A stretch of DNA of 60,000 nucleotides. Origin: Lineus longissimus (taxonomy: Eukaryota > Nemertea > Pilidiophora > Heteronemertea > Lineidae). This document shows positions 27,374 to 35,900 of this stretch, piece after piece. Every line of letters begins with the position of its first letter. Within the stretch, counting starts at the first letter, position 1. A model generated the notes under the pieces. That model did not search any database. It worked only from the letters and a program-made list of their open reading frames with translations, and was not told the DNA's origin. The stretch spans positions 3,536,001 through 3,596,000 of the forward strand of contig NC_088320.1 in NCBI RefSeq assembly GCF_910592395.1, written 5' to 3'. The position numbers and the translations under genes were made by a program.

Positions 27374-27616
27374 ACGACGGACGCCACGGTATGGGATAAG
27401 CTCACCTCTGCTAAGAGGTGAGCTAAAAATGTAAAACATGTAGACACCATACACAAAATCTAAAACATCGCCGCAACCATAGGGTTAACCATGTAAGGTT
27501 GAATTTAACGTCGCCATGGAAACAATGTTGTTTACTTACTTCCTCTGGGTTGTATTTAGAGAGGACTCCATCGCCGTGGAACTCCTCCAGCACGTCTTTG
27601 AGCGCTTTGTTAGAAT
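1644..27616 (-). CDS. DGKB: Type I diacylglycerol kinase, beta-like (19 coding exons; first coding exon not found)
   Basis: Diacylglycerol kinases phosphorylate diacylglycerol to phosphatidic acid at membranes, ending DAG signalling. Nineteen exons with AG/GT borders join in matching phase into 870 residues plus a stop. Domain order (numbered from the first residue found): end of the recoverin-homology domain (1-60), EF-hand loops (about 230-241 and 275-286), two C1 zinc fingers (about 313-362 and 380-427), the catalytic domain with GGDGT at 562-566 and [17 protein letters not shown], an accessory domain (about 640-815), and a C-terminal tail THKNQVPM. This is the alpha/beta/gamma class architecture. 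The EF-hand and C1 wording ([24 protein letters not shown]) is closest to vertebrate beta as I recall it. The N-terminal exon with the start codon was not located, and residue 1 is split across that missing junction. Vertebrate beta is about 800 residues; the extra length here lies between the recoverin-homology and EF-hand parts. Coordinates span introns; the exons are listed separately. Confidence 0.95.
1858..2036 (-). CDS. DGKB: DGK exon: end of accessory domain
   Basis: Residues 781-840. [27 protein letters not shown] and [16 protein letters not shown] are the conserved end of the accessory domain. Acceptor TTTTTCAG, donor GTAAGT. Confidence 0.97.
2171..2466 (-). CDS. DGKB: DGK exon: accessory domain
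   Basis: Residues 682-780. [20 protein letters not shown] and [20 protein letters not shown] are accessory-domain blocks. They are followed by a highly basic stretch [14 protein letters not shown], which occupies the variable insertion found here in other type I DGKs. Confidence 0.97.
2631..2862 (-). CDS. DGKB: DGK exon: end of catalytic domain, start of accessory domain
   Basis: Residues 605-681. [20 protein letters not shown] then MDRWQIEF, an acidic stretch, and [20 protein letters not shown] with [11 protein letters not shown], the family signature of the accessory domain. Confidence 0.97.
3025..3114 (-). CDS. DGKB: DGK exon: catalytic domain, nucleotide-binding block
   Basis: Residues 575-604. 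It contains [20 protein letters not shown], one of the most conserved DAGKc segments. The splice phase (two bases in, one out) joins both neighbours. Confidence 0.97.
3281..3366 (-). CDS. DGKB: DGK exon: catalytic GGDGT motif
   Basis: Residues 546-574. [20 protein letters not shown] carries the glycine-rich ATP-binding signature GGDGT at 562-566. The second glycine, essential in DGKs, is present, so catalysis looks intact. Confidence 0.97.
3660..3737 (-). CDS. DGKB: DGK exon: catalytic domain
   Basis: Residues 520-545. [20 protein letters not shown] is the second conserved DAGKc block. Acceptor TTCTTTGCAG, donor GTAAGT. Confidence 0.96.
3911..4014 (-). CDS. DGKB: DGK exon: start of catalytic domain
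   Basis: Residues 486-519. [18 protein letters not shown] is the first conserved block of the DAGKc domain. Acceptor CTCTTTTGTAG gives an open frame in phase 0; the donor leaves two bases of an Arg codon. Confidence 0.95.
4015..6345 (-). other. DGKB: DGK intron
   Basis: A 2.3 kb intron between the linker and catalytic exons. Apart from the candidate microexon I see no coding similarity. A TACATGTATATATA stretch occurs near 4,893. Confidence 0.6.
6034..6042 (-). CDS. DGKB: Candidate 9-base microexon of the DGK gene
   Basis: On the minus strand CCACAG|GATGTACAG|GTGAGT encodes Asp-Val-Gln. It sits between two phase 0 exon ends (6,346 and 4,014), so inclusion would add three residues without a frame change, just ahead of the catalytic domain. 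The only support is the pair of consensus splice sites and the phase; chance is possible. Confidence 0.3.
6346..6459 (-). CDS. DGKB: DGK exon: Ser/Gly-rich linker before the catalytic domain
   Basis: Residues 448-485, starting [20 protein letters not shown] and ending DDGTLQ. Type I DGKs have a variable linker here. Splice signals CTGCAG and GTGGGT; 114 bases, phase 0-0. Confidence 0.88.
6689..6787 (-). CDS. DGKB: DGK exon: end of second C1 and linker
   Basis: Residues 415-447. [16 protein letters not shown] completes C1 domain b, then [16 protein letters not shown], the conserved stretch after it. Phase 0-0, acceptor CTTCTTCAG, donor GTAAGT. Confidence 0.95.
7042..7161 (-). CDS. DGKB: DGK exon: second C1 zinc finger
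   Basis: Residues 375-414. [19 protein letters not shown] and [10 protein letters not shown] form most of C1 domain b; the last ligands come from the next exon. 120 bases, phase 0-0. Confidence 0.96.
7447..7535 (-). CDS. DGKB: DGK exon: first C1 zinc finger, C-terminal part
   Basis: Residues 345-374. [17 protein letters not shown] supplies the remaining zinc ligands of C1 domain a, followed by a basic linker [10 protein letters not shown]. Acceptor TTGTTTTCAG, donor GTAAGT. Confidence 0.96.
7536..10525 (-). other. DGKB: DGK intron splitting the first C1 domain
   Basis: A 3 kb intron inside the first C1 finger. It is AT-rich, has several TACATGTA octamers, and holds no recognisable exon or transposon protein. 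Confidence 0.6.
10526..10643 (-). CDS. DGKB: DGK exon: first C1 zinc finger, N-terminal part
   Basis: Residues 306-344. [20 protein letters not shown] gives the first His and first Cys pair of C1 domain a, then GKQGLSC. The donor after ACTT leaves one base, joined in phase to the next exon. Confidence 0.96.
10945..11064 (-). CDS. DGKB: DGK exon: second EF-hand
   Basis: Residues 266-305. The calcium loop [12 protein letters not shown] has Asp at loop positions 1, 3 and 5, and Glu at 12, so Ca2+ binding looks intact. It is followed by [13 protein letters not shown], which is diagnostic for type I DGKs. Phase 0-0. Confidence 0.97.
11467..11541 (-). CDS. DGKB: DGK exon: between the EF-hands
   Basis: Residues 241-265, [20 protein letters not shown] then SELRP, the exiting helix of EF-hand 1 and the linker to EF-hand 2. 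It is 75 bases, phase 0-0, with acceptor CTTTTTCAG and donor GTAAGT. Confidence 0.95.
12001..12233 (-). CDS. DGKB: DGK exon: first EF-hand
   Basis: Residues 163-240. It holds [20 protein letters not shown] and the calcium loop [11 protein letters not shown], whose last position (E) comes from the next exon. This matches the EF-hand module of type I DGKs. Acceptor TATTGCAG, donor GTAAGC. Confidence 0.96.
13336..13419 (-). CDS. DGKB: DGK exon: Ser/His-rich linker
   Basis: Residues 135-162, [20 protein letters not shown] and onward, a Ser-rich and basic linker. Acceptor CCACCTGCAG and donor GTGAGT fit, and the phase (two bases in, one base out) matches both neighbours. It has no domain, so it rests on splice sites and phase. 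At 84 bases it is a multiple of three and could be skipped. Confidence 0.75.
13420..18226 (-). other. DGKB: DGK intron
   Basis: A 4.8 kb intron. Three donor-like sites lie near 15,905, 15,956 and 16,028, but none defines an in-phase exon. No transposon was recognised. Confidence 0.55.
18227..18551 (-). CDS. DGKB: DGK exon: end of recoverin-homology domain plus long linker
   Basis: Residues 27-134. It opens with [20 protein letters not shown], matching the end of the DGK recoverin-homology domain. The remainder is a linker of low conservation with an unusual His-rich triplication around [19 protein letters not shown], then SGSGGRT. Acceptor TCTTTGCAG, donor GTGAGT. I recall no equivalent of this linker in vertebrate DGKs. 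Confidence 0.92.
18690..18955 (+). pseudogene. Death-domain-like relic
   Basis: The plus-strand frame reads [20 protein letters not shown], preceded by [13 protein letters not shown]. This resembles the last helices of death domains (a Leu, then Trp-Arg-Gln, Gly and Thr spacing typical of their ends). The upstream part [15 protein letters not shown] is interrupted by an in-frame TGA. No splice sites were found. It lies antisense in a kinase intron and is probably a decayed fragment. Chance resemblance cannot be excluded. Confidence 0.25.
20972..21110. mobile_element. Pogo/Tigger-like element end (MITE remnant)
   Basis: CAGTGGAACCACCATTAGCG starts a segment where phrases such as TCTCTCCATTAAGGACA and CTCTCTATTAAGGATAGCA recur. 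CAGTRGAACC followed by TTARCGGACA is the typical end of Tc1-mariner/pogo-type MITEs. A similar element lies at 50,125-50,310. The far boundary is uncertain. Confidence 0.5.
21168..21350. repeat. Short element bounded by AGGGTGAATCC inverted ends
   Basis: AGGGTGAATCC near the left end and GGATTCACCCT near the right end are inverted copies about 180 bases apart. No coding capacity and no clear target duplication were seen, so this may be a small MITE or a coincidence. Confidence 0.25.
22523..22650. repeat. Minisatellite, about 20-base unit
   Basis: About seven imperfect copies of a unit like GGATTCCAAGACAGCACACT. Units vary, for example GGTTTCCAAGGAAACAACTT. The array creates open frames on both strands with repeated peptides; these are products of the repeat, not genes. 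Confidence 0.85.
23397..23461. repeat. Long hairpin (near-perfect inverted repeat)
   Basis: TCAATACTGTCTCGATCTCA and onward on the left pairs with AACGAGACGAGACAGTATTG on the right. Arms are about 28 bases with one bulge and one mismatch or G-T pair, around a loop of about 10 bases. Confidence 0.8.
26401..27425. repeat. Three-unit tandem repeat with GAC tract and terminal palindrome
   Basis: Diverged units of about 300 bases start where GACCTCTGTGACCTTG recurs (26,425, 26,742 and 27,043). Each contains a phrase like GGCCCCCTGGTGGCCAAA, then ACCAAACTTCGG and AAACGTGCC. The last unit runs into a GAC/GGAC microsatellite and ends at a 10-base-stem palindrome. Repeats of this style are, as I recall, common in marine invertebrates; family not named. 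Confidence 0.75.
27317..27387. repeat. GAC/GGAC microsatellite
   Basis: Uninterrupted GAC triplets with flanking GGACGAC units, at the end of the 26.4-27.4 kb repeat. Confidence 0.95.
27540..27616 (-). CDS. DGKB: DGK exon: recoverin-homology domain segment
   Basis: Residues 1-26 as numbered here, containing [20 protein letters not shown], the conserved middle of the DGK recoverin-homology domain. It follows the acceptor TCGTTGCAG and ends at donor GTAAGT after NPEE. The exon starts with two bases of a split codon, so at least one more 5' coding exon exists. The next exon lies 9 kb downstream. Confidence 0.9.
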
Positions 27617-29714
27617 CTGCAACGAGACCGAGAGTAGATCCATGAAATATATGTTTTACAATGTATGAACCGTAAAAGTGGGGTGAACATAGCCCTGGGA
27701 GAGAAATTGGCCAAACTCCAAAAATCTTATCTTGGTCGAGTCTTACTTTAGCCCTCTGACGTCGCATATGTCTTGACGATGAGGATCGCTTGCTAAGTTA
27801 CTGACTGAGGAAATGGAATGGAATGCTATTGTATCGCTTGTACAAAGTTCGCTTTAAGTAGCCCCTTTATTTGTAGTGAACGTCTCCATACTCTCAATTT
27901 AGAAATAACTTTCCGCTTTGCAAGGGGTTAATGGCCAGTGACTTAGTGGAGCATGCTCTGAATGTCGAATATTATCTCTGTGACCTTGTGGCGAATCCCA
28001 CAGCTATTTCTGTACCCCGATTGATTTCCCTTCAGCTAAAATGGTCCCAAGACGTGCATCTCGCCGATTAAAACTCTAAGAATCTCCGTAACCGTATTTG
28101 TCAGCCCGTCAGACCGGGGTTGTCTGACAGAAGAGAATGGTCTCATTACTTCTACTGAATACTGAATTATGCGGGTGTTAGAAACTTGTGAACAAGATTA
28201 ATTGATGGAGGAAAAGGGTCATCCAGGAAATCGCCTTCATCCAATATGGCCTCACCAGATGGACTTGGTCGTCTAAATAGTTTCCAAGTGACTTTTTATC
28301 AAGGAAACAGATACCGTGATGTTGATCCCCCTAAACCACTGATGGTGTCGAGACAGTTCACAAAATAGGGCAATACTGAAAGTTGTCACTCTAATCATCT
28401 ACATGTAGACCCGAGACAGCAGTGGGTATTCAAGGAATTTCATCAACATCAGCCAGACCCTTTTGACAGAAGACAGTGATCTTGAGGACAAGTGATAGCT
28501 TTTGCCGCTGCCTTAGACCTTGTACCTGTGGCCTCTGCCAATGAGGCAAGACAGGAGGGCATTACATGTATTGCTGCTGTTGCCTCCTCTAGTGACGAGC
28601 CCAGTAAGACGGGTGTTGCCTTCTGTCATCTGTCATCTAAGGCTGCGGCTCTTCAAAGCTACATCCTGACACAAACAGCTTGCCCAACTCTACGCAAATC
28701 AAATAATTGTACAATCATCGCAATTTCTACGCAAAGGGACATCCTTAATTACAATGATACTCTCTCCATTTATGATAACCATGGTAACCAAACTGTTACA
28801 TATTAGAGGGATGAGATTGACAGCCTTACACATTGTAGAATGCAGAGGGAAGTTTTAAAGCCTTGCAATTGGTCGTTATGGAAACCGTAAATTTCTAACT
28901 GTACAACTATGTCCTAAGGCGCAGAGTCCTCAGGCAACTTGGTGTATTAGTGATGTTCAGACAGATACAAATAACCCTTTGAAGGCTCTAGTTCAGCTGA
29001 ACAGAGCACGAGCCAATACTGTCCTCATGACTGCTATGAAAGGTTTCAAAAAGTGGCGCCGAGTGGGCAATAAATGGCAAATAAAATGAAATACAAGTTT
29101 TCATGCAGCGCTTTATTCTGTGCGACTCTATTCCCGAGCCAAATCGAGAGGAAACAATGCTTCACATGGCCTTTTCAGGCAAGCTGAAAGTACAGAGAGA
29201 ATGACCCAGCCTTGAACCCAAAAGCTTCCTATCACAAGTCGGACACTCTTCCACTCTGCAACTATTGCAGCGAACCTCTCGCAGCTGATGGCTATAAGTA
29301 ACCCAGAGTTGCATCAGGGTGTCAGGGCACGGAACCAGTACTTTAGTTTGTCACCAATCAATGTCGAATGACCGGATACGAGATGGAAAACCTGTCATTT
29401 CCCACAGCTCAATAGTCAGGTATTGACGTCATGGTCTTCCCTCAAAGTGCACCCTGAACACTTGAGACCTTTCAGAAACACGAAAACGTCACTTCTCATG
29501 CCAGAAAGTGTCATATATGTGATGTAACGGAGACAATTGGTTTGCTGAGAAAGGGCATCAGGTCATTCAGCAAACTTTCACTCCTTTCCTGCATTCGCTC
29601 ATTTAGTTTTAGGTTATGTTGTTAGTATTGATGTTTGCCCCATTGCAAAGATCAATATGAGAAAGTTATAATCCGGTGATCAACAGAGACGTCCTGGAGT
29701 CAGAGAAAAACTTT
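27617..29714. other. Noncoding sequence upstream of the first found DGK exon
   Basis: It should contain, or be part of, the first DGK intron. The frame at 28,492-28,806 (104 residues, Ala-rich start) is not recognised and has several stops around it in flanking sequence. No first kinase exon was seen. Confidence 0.5.
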
Positions 29715-30666
29715 TCAATTTCAAACTCAGTCATGTCTGTGGGGAGGTATTGGATGAGGTGCGATATCAATGCTCCTGATAAAACATTTAGCAACGATAG
29801 AAATGGGATGAAAAACTTTGCAATATTTTGGGTCTGAAAGTGCTGTTCAAAACAGGGACGGTTATTTTATGACAAAGATTAGATATTTATGTTCTCTCTT
29901 GGGAATTAAGCTGTCATAGTGGTGGTAAGGGTAAGACGAATGTTCGCAGATACATCTTAACACCGATCGCTCATTCTGCCTAATAAAAAGACAACAATGT
30001 TCTGACAACTGGACAAAAGTCGGTCAACATGCCCATCACACTTCTCATTGTTCAGGAGATGATTGCATACACCACCACACACAAACTATCTCGAACGAGA
30101 TTCATCCAATCCCTGCTGACGTAAATTACAATCCGAGCTCTCATGTTCCTGTGCTGAAACTTTATACCGCTGTTCTGTAATATGAACCTATACCACTCAC
30201 GTCTCTCAAGACTGTTGAGATCGATAGGTTGGTTGAAGTTACATTACATGCCCGATGTTGTAAAGCGTTGCTTGGCTTGTGTTCAGTCTTTTGAGTGCTA
30301 TATCTAGGTTCCGATCTAGTATTTTTGTGTATTGCGGGTTCAAAATATGCCCAGTAGAGTTGTCTTTACGCAGCTGCTGTCTCAGTCATCATAAGACGCA
30401 GGAACCCCTGCAGGTATAGGACTTTCCAATGACTGAGACAGTTGTGCACAGACAACAACTCCATTGTGTGCTCTGGAAGTCTCCAGACCACTCTTACTTT
30501 GTTGATAACCTGCGTTGGCACAGCTCACTGATTTGCAACCTTGACCAATACTACATTCCTCCGGGGCCAAAAAACTCATACTTGCCTCCACTAATGGCTA
30601 AAATAATAATTATAATCAGCTAAAAATATTGACTTTTCATTTATTGTCGCATAATTACCGATACTC
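29715..30666. repeat. 952-base tandem duplication, copy 1
   Basis: This block is followed directly by a second copy, apparently identical base for base. It carries no recognised gene. The 64- and 69-residue open frames near its end occur identically in both copies. Confidence 0.95.
30377..30441. repeat. 13-base perfect inverted repeat
   Basis: CTGTCTCAGTCAT (30,377-30,389) and ATGACTGAGACAG (30,429-30,441) flank a 39-base loop. The same hairpin recurs in copy 2 at 31,329-31,393. Confidence 0.85.
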
Positions 30667-31618
30667 TCAATTTCAAACTCAGTCATGTCTGTGGGGAGGT
30701 ATTGGATGAGGTGCGATATCAATGCTCCTGATAAAACATTTAGCAACGATAGAAATGGGATGAAAAACTTTGCAATATTTTGGGTCTGAAAGTGCTGTTC
30801 AAAACAGGGACGGTTATTTTATGACAAAGATTAGATATTTATGTTCTCTCTTGGGAATTAAGCTGTCATAGTGGTGGTAAGGGTAAGACGAATGTTCGCA
30901 GATACATCTTAACACCGATCGCTCATTCTGCCTAATAAAAAGACAACAATGTTCTGACAACTGGACAAAAGTCGGTCAACATGCCCATCACACTTCTCAT
31001 TGTTCAGGAGATGATTGCATACACCACCACACACAAACTATCTCGAACGAGATTCATCCAATCCCTGCTGACGTAAATTACAATCCGAGCTCTCATGTTC
31101 CTGTGCTGAAACTTTATACCGCTGTTCTGTAATATGAACCTATACCACTCACGTCTCTCAAGACTGTTGAGATCGATAGGTTGGTTGAAGTTACATTACA
31201 TGCCCGATGTTGTAAAGCGTTGCTTGGCTTGTGTTCAGTCTTTTGAGTGCTATATCTAGGTTCCGATCTAGTATTTTTGTGTATTGCGGGTTCAAAATAT
31301 GCCCAGTAGAGTTGTCTTTACGCAGCTGCTGTCTCAGTCATCATAAGACGCAGGAACCCCTGCAGGTATAGGACTTTCCAATGACTGAGACAGTTGTGCA
31401 CAGACAACAACTCCATTGTGTGCTCTGGAAGTCTCCAGACCACTCTTACTTTGTTGATAACCTGCGTTGGCACAGCTCACTGATTTGCAACCTTGACCAA
31501 TACTACATTCCTCCGGGGCCAAAAAACTCATACTTGCCTCCACTAATGGCTAAAATAATAATTATAATCAGCTAAAAATATTGACTTTTCATTTATTGTC
31601 GCATAATTACCGATACTC
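30667..31618. repeat. 952-base tandem duplication, copy 2
   Basis: Second copy, offset exactly 952 bases. It ends at GATACTC, where the sequence continues with unique GGTGCATTG. The lack of differences means a very recent event or an assembly artefact. Confidence 0.95.
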
Positions 31619-32372
31619 GGTGCATTGACCTCAAATCCCATTTGACCTACTTTTGAATTTCTATCAAGCGCACAAACGGATACATTATCGGATGATATTA
31701 CAACTTGCTAATTTACCCTCGAGCGGAAATGTCGATGACATCAATACCAGCGTATAAAATGCAAAGGGGTGGTCACCACTCAACCCGGATCAATCACAAA
31801 CTATTCTGTAAACAATCTAGATCAATATAACACACGGCAGATATATCAATAAAACAATAATTTGAAAATAAAAATTTAACCCATTAGGCGAGGCAAGATT
31901 CAGTGTATCAAAGTTATTGAAATTTAACTTGCGGAAATTAATATTCATAGCCCCTTGGCTCCATATTATTCTGGACAGGATTTCTACATGTTTTAGTAGA
32001 CATTACGTAAGCTCTTCGACCCTCTGAAGGCAAAGGCCACCTATAAGTTACCTCTACCCTCTTCTGTCTCTGGTGATCCTCTCCAGTTCCTGCTCAGAGT
32101 GACCCATGGCCTTCATATCACTCTCGAGGGCATATCGCCAGCTGTTCATAGGACTAGGTCTTCCCCTCTTTCTCTTCCCCCTGTATGTTCAATCAGAACT
32201 TGTCAGGTGATGCTGAATGGTAATTTTCTCAATGGATACCTGACCCCTGACCTGACCCAACTCCAGCATCCACAGAGTATCTCAATCTCAAATGTTTTCT
32301 CTCTTTTTCTTTCCACAGGCCTTGTTTGGTTATGCTTGGTCAATCCATCTGCCATGTTGGAGGTGAAGATCG
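31619..32372. other. Intergenic or intronic sequence without recognised features
   Basis: The plus-strand frame from 32,099 runs into the transposon end and has no known motifs. Confidence 0.5.
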
Positions 32373-32375
32373 TAA

Positions 32376-32955
32376 GGCGAGACTTTTTTTATTTGTTGGT
32401 GCTCGGATCCACCGACCTCCCGATGTCCGAAATAAGAAAGAAAAACAAACTTTATATCTAGCCAGTCTCAGATCCGCCGATTCGAACATTACCGATTTTA
32501 CACAAAAAAAAAAATTTTTTTTTTTTTGAGCTCCGACGCCCGAGAGTAACTTAAAAGTTCAAAAATATTTTTTTCAAAATCAGAATTCAACATGATTGAA
32601 TTAAAATTAGCTTCGTCGGATTGATCATTCGAATCGAAAGTGCGAATGCCAGACCAGCTCTGCCAGACCTAGACTGGTTCTTGTCCTTTCCTAATGCATC
32701 CACAGTAGATATTATGACGAGAACCAGTCTATTGTTATGAGTCTGGCTGCTGACTGTTCAATGCCTGAAATGCACTACTTTTTTTAGGAAAAAATTTTAT
32801 TTTTATCCTTCCCTCCGACTTTGAGAAATCCTATCAATTTTTCGAGACCATGAAATCTTTGGAAAAAAACATTTTTTTTTGTTTTTGTTTTTCGTCCTCC
32901 TCAAAAATATATTCCTCCAAAAATCCGAGCACCAACTAATAAAAAAAGTCTCGCC
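32376..32955. mobile_element. Non-autonomous DNA transposon, PIF/Harbinger-like (MITE)
   Basis: The 33-base ends are inverted copies with one mismatch: GGCGAGACTTTTTTTATT then GTTGGTGCTCGGAT. The direct repeat TAA flanks both ends (32,373-32,375 and 32,956-32,958), which fits the three-base TWA target of PIF/Harbinger elements. The 580-base interior has long A and T runs and a nested inverted repeat (TAGACTGGTTCTTGTC near 32,670 with GACGAGAACCAGTCTA near 32,716). No transposase is visible. Confidence 0.85.
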
Positions 32956-32958
32956 TAA

Positions 32959-35900
32959 GTAAAGGGAGGTGTTTGTCATTGCCATTTCGGTTTTCGTAAT
33001 GTCTCAAACGCAGACAGAGTCATACAAATCCATGTTTTTTCAAAAGTTTAAAAAGAGAAGAAAAGTCTGATCAAATTTGCTTGAAATTCTAATTTGAAAA
33101 AAACTTGCTATGTTTACAGTGCGAGGAGAATGTGTCCGGAAATCACAAACTAACAGTTCAAAACTATTCCAGGTTTTGCAAAATATATTTGTTTTCAAGT
33201 TTTCAAAATAGCATGTACTTTTTTCAGTCATCAGTCACTTATACTTCCATTTCAATTCCGCTCCAACAACTGTTAAATTTAGAAGCCATTACGGCCAGGC
33301 CAATACGATCAATATGTTCAATCGATGCTTTCCAATTATAGCATCCTTTGTTTGTCAAATAACTCATTCACTGTTTGTCCTCACTCCATTTGATGATCGA
33401 ACCAACCTTGCCCCAACGTCAGTGATGCTGAAAGCAGGTACGCCAATAGTCCTTTGAGCGAGTATAGCTTGGGACCAAGGGACAAGGTTGAAATTCAACA
33501 GCAGTTCAGTCGACTTTGAGTTTGAGATCAAAGGAATACTTTAGACTTCATTATTTAAAGGATAAGGTAGACTATTCTCCCCAAATGCTAACGTTTGTCT
33601 CTTGTTCCATATTAACTGGTTGTGTTTGTGTAAACTCATATATTAGGAGAAAAATATGTATTGTAGGACTTTGCGTCATCCGGATAGCATGACGCTAATG
33701 TCGCCAGAATCGTCATAGTATCGGGGTAATCGAGATGAACTCATGATGCCTCTTGCCTCCTCCTCCAAAAAAAGTTGTGGGGGACAGTGTGTTTGCAAAG
33801 TGGAGAAGTGTCCGACTTCAGTTACAGCCCCCCTTCGAATTCTCAAAGCTCAACCATGCTGATGGGAGCCTACTACACGCAGATGTCATTCTATACACTG
33901 TCAGAAAGTATACTCCATTCAGTTGATCCACCATTACCAGTTTCCATGGCAACCAGAGAGCTATTTTTGAGATGGCGAGTTTGTGTCATTTTGTATCATG
34001 TATATAGCCAAGTGACACTTTCCCAGGGGTGTGCCACATTTCTGTTGCACAGCGGGGGTATGTAACCCGGACTAGAATGATCCATTCACTGGGCGGAGAG
34101 TGAAATGATTTCATGAAGTACATGGTACATAATTATTGTTGAGCGGGTGACTGGTCTGTTTCAGGACGCTAGCATTGCCCCTGAACTACAACGGAGGGAA
34201 ATATCATCAGAAAAATATAAACATATAAATATATTACAAATGTAAACAATGCGATGGGAGAGGGGGACTTGCAAATGGTGAATAGAAAACCCAAATCAAC
34301 AGGGGATGATCCAGGATTCGGAGAGGCCTGGTCTTCCCCTCACATCCTGGTCACAAGCATGAATTTTCTTCTCTTGAATAGAGGAAACAAGATTCTGCCA
34401 AAGTTTCTATCAGAAATCAGGATGTGGTCATTTTTTGACTGGATAGATACCTCTCTTTCTCGCCCTAATCATACAACACACGACTGAAATAGATACTCAC
34501 AAGAAGTGTACTCCTGAAGTCTATTGAATTCAACTGGCTTCAACATGTTAAACATAGTTTGCTTCTATACTTCGGGAGAATTTGAGTTAATCCGACTGGC
34601 CAGTGCTGACCATGTCCACGGGAAATGATGCGTACTATAATGTCCGATGTGTTAGTTTAATCCGTAAAGTCCTTGTCGAACCGTGGGAATATTTTGAATA
34701 CATCTTTGATTTTCCTGGAAAGACAGATGAGAGACCCTGTTATGATAGGACACGAGGTACAAGGAAGCATGTCATCATGTACAATTTTAAATACAAGTCC
34801 AAAATATCTGCAAGAAAAAGATGGCCAGAAAAAACACTGTATTAAACGTCAAATGTACATAAGTATAGCGAACTTGCTCATTTTCAATTGATGATAGACT
34901 AAATACATGTATCTCGTTTGCAGTCCAAATTTACTGAACGCCTCTCTCGGACTGCTCCTGCTCCTGACCCTTCACAGTATAAATCATCATCACTCTTTAT
35001 CTCCACCTGTCGATGAAACAACTTCAATCATGCTATGAACATAATGAAATGAATCTATGTAAGCCAGAAAAGAAAAACACACCTCTGGTAATGAAAATAA
35101 TAATAATACCGAGGCGATCTCTTGGAAGAAAGTTCTATCGGCATATGTGCATTCCTCAGAAATCAGAGGCGAAATTAATATCCATACAGTTATAATTATC
35201 TCCGTAGTATTACTTCAATGTTTCCTGAATAGCGAAAAGTGTTGGTGAATGGCAAGAGGTAGGAAGGCTTTGTTAACTATAGAATTTCAGTGGACAGTTT
35301 CGTTTATATGGCCCTCAATTGGGGAAGGTCCTTTTTAGAGTATTCCCTTTACTGAACACTGATGAACTTACTGAGTTCTGGGCAGAGATGTGCTCCTTAG
35401 CCAATTTCAAGCCAGAGGGTGGATGATACATCTAGAGGGGTTGGAGTTCTGATGTTCTTGGAATTGGTGAAATAGAACCTGCAGACAATTGGTGTTTATT
35501 CTACGATTCATGCAGTTGTCTGCACTGGTTCTACAGCAAATGTATAATGTGTTATCATGTAAATATTGAATGACGATAATTTTGTTGTACCGGGCAACAG
35601 TAATGATTACGTTTACCCAGATTTATTGTATCTTGTACAGTATATTAGCATATTGCATGCAATTTGCATTGCAAGCTGACCCTACCTATCACTTTTTGTG
35701 AATGATTATCAAAACCAGGGGACCGTGCGATTGAATTTTAAGTGCTGTGTGTATATAGGCTCACCCAGCTTGTAGTCTCGCACGCCTGATGGCAATATAC
35801 ATCCAGTCTCGATCAATTATTCATAAAATCAACCCACTTCATCTGTTTGCGGATAATGGAAAATAAATCGTCACCATATTTGTGGCAAAGGAACTGCAGT

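Larger units (their letters stand above)
18552..27539 (-). other. DGKB: Large 5' intron of the DGK gene
   Basis: A 9 kb intron holding the death-domain-like relic, a pogo-like element end, a minisatellite, a 28-base-arm hairpin and a three-unit repeat, each listed separately. No extra in-phase kinase exon was recognised. Confidence 0.6.

Noticed and set aside
26401-27425. CRISPR-like array from the three repeated units
   Set aside because: Units are about 300 bases and diverged with no repeat-spacer structure, and the genome is animal.
28492-28806. 104-residue frame, Ala-rich start
   Set aside because: No recognised motif, no splice support, and stops in neighbouring sequence. It may be a relic, but I cannot say of what.
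33775-34065. 96-residue plus-strand frame
   Set aside because: No family resemblance, no splice signals and ordinary composition for noncoding DNA.
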